Part shown: piece after piece, positions 63,042 to 64,000 of the stretch
Layout: each line of letters opens with the position of its first letter
Position numbering within the stretch: the stretch's first letter is position 1
Notes under the pieces: model-generated
Databases searched by the model: none
Seen by the model: only the letters and a program-made list of their open reading frames with translations
What the model was told of the DNA's origin: nothing
Assembly: GCA_025174535.1 (NCBI GenBank)
Contig: JALBUN010000023.1
Location: 992,001 to 1,056,000 of the forward strand
Source of the DNA: Cantharellus purpuraceus
Taxonomy: Eukaryota > Basidiomycota > Agaricomycetes > Cantharellales > Hydnaceae
DNA length: 64,000 nucleotides
Direction of reading: 5' to 3'
Translations under genes and position numbers: made by a program

Positions 63042-64000
63042 TGTTTTGGAACCCGCAAAATTATGGTGTTAGGGCAAACTCTAAATCACCACAATTCCAT
63101 GAATGAACAGCTGAGAAGAATATCAAATCCTACTGCAGCACAACTCCAGAAACAATTTAACGTTTGTACTTTGGTTACAATCCTTTGTATTGGTCAATGC
63201 AGACGATACGCAGGAAGGTAATACGTTTCTTAGCAGTAGGGAATGAATAAGACTTCCAGAGTCTAGAGTTCACGGATGCTTAGGGGTCCAGATATTCCAA
63301 AAAGAGGGGAATGCACTTAGAGGCTAGAGGAAGTAGGTGGATGAATCCGACCGTCCAACCAGTGGCACTCTGAAGCGGGTAACAGCAATGTGTGAAGTAG
63401 TCTAGCAACTGCTTCACACAAGTTCAAGATTCTAATGCTCTGCAAAGGCAGTACACACTAGTAACTTAAACAAAGAGCACTAATGGCAGGACTATTGACA
63501 GACAATCTCACCCTGTAGATTTGTAGTCACATGAGGCAGATACTACACTCATGCCCAAAGCAGGAATATCACTACTTCAAGTGCAATCGAATACAGTTAC
63601 ACAACTGTAAGCGACCCTTGAACTGGACAATCAACAGTTACTGAGATATAGAGGATGACACTGTATGTCACTCTAGTCACACTGATGTGCAAATGATGGG
63701 GTAGAAATGGTTATTTATTCAGAGGCAGAATGGGCTCCTTTTATATTGTATTTACAGGAGCTGACTAATACTACTGGAAACTTCTACCTATTAATAGATG
63801 GAAACTACTGGAAGCTAGTGGAATATGTGAGAAGGGGGTGGAAGTTTCCTAGCCAATGAGCTGCTTGGATTTGCTCTGACTCATGGCATGAGTCATGGAT
63901 GGAGTCATAGTGTGACTCAGAGCAGGAGGCATAGTATGAGTAATCACAGGAGTCACGGTATGAGTCATGGAAGGAGTCATAGCATGAGTCATGGCAGGAG
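63042..64000 (+). mobile_element. E2: family E insertion running off the window
   Basis: Starts TGTTTTGGAACCCG after 5 bp GAGGG (63037-63041). It aligns with E1 (52132-52920), then ends in degenerate 'gagtcatggmaggagtcata' minisatellite units at 63860-64000 that also appear at window position 15-50. Confidence 0.8.
63845..64000 (+). repeat. degenerate minisatellite in E2
   Basis: Units of about 20-24 bp around 'ATGAGTCATGG(A/C)(A/T)GGAGTCATAG'. The same motif stands at 15-50. It is absent from E1 and the minus-strand E copy. Confidence 0.7.

Overview
This window is fungal, almost certainly from a transposon-rich basidiomycete (Agaricomycetes-like) nuclear genome. The evidence is the short introns (48-73 nt) with GT..AG ends, an eight-exon phosphoglycerate kinase typical of basidiomycetes, and many chromodomain Ty3/gypsy and Ty1/copia retrotransposons. 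I see only one ordinary host gene, PGK at 19471-21090 on the minus strand. It is intact and encodes 416 aa. Almost everything else is retrotransposon, nested several layers deep.

Layout. 1-520: tail of a long LTR-like repeat (family E). 521-2775: remnant of a chromodomain gypsy element followed by a decayed accessory ORF. 2776-8006: minus-strand copia element with 154-bp LTRs. 8007-14525: plus-strand gypsy family A copy (GypA1). 14526-16896: 5' half of a minus-strand gypsy family B copy (GypB1). 16897-19211: repeat C and the 5' part of a minus-strand GypA copy (GypA2). 19212-21510: PGK and its flanks. 21515-22584: inverted copies of repeat C with a solo GypA LTR between them. 22585-49769: an outer minus-strand GypB copy (O1). 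O1 contains a GypB copy (I1, 24926-31484, TSD ATTGG), a 1.39-kb E-like insertion (33716-35105, TSD ACTTC) and a 1.4-kb repeat D. That D copy is itself split by another GypB copy (I2, 38136-48919, TSD ATAGA), and I2 carries two further D insertions. 49770-50576: a minus-strand E fragment. From 50577: a second minus-strand GypB copy (O2) carrying F, E, D, D, F and E insertions, the last running off the window end.

How the genes are organised. GypA and GypB both have the order LTR - gag - protease - RT - RNase H - integrase - chromodomain, then a convergent gene on the OPPOSITE strand between the pol stop and the 3' LTR. The GypB antisense genes have a TATA box (TATAAAAG) close to the 3' LTR. 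The product has an N-terminal charged helical region, a Cys array that fits the fungal Zn(II)2Cys6 consensus, and an acidic C-terminus. In GypA the Cys array is interrupted by a 73-nt intron whose removal restores the motif. One GypB copy (23262-24656) is completely open. I regard this antisense zinc-cluster gene and the 1.4-kb repeat D (TG..CA ends, 4-bp TSD, conserved intron-containing ORF) as the most unusual contents of the window.

Most coding regions of the elements are dead. Many stops are TGA where a sister copy has CGA, consistent with loss of methylated CpG or a RIP-like process. PGK keeps its CpGs. Coordinates of element ends come from hand alignment of copies and of target-site duplications; where no TSD is quoted, ends are approximate.
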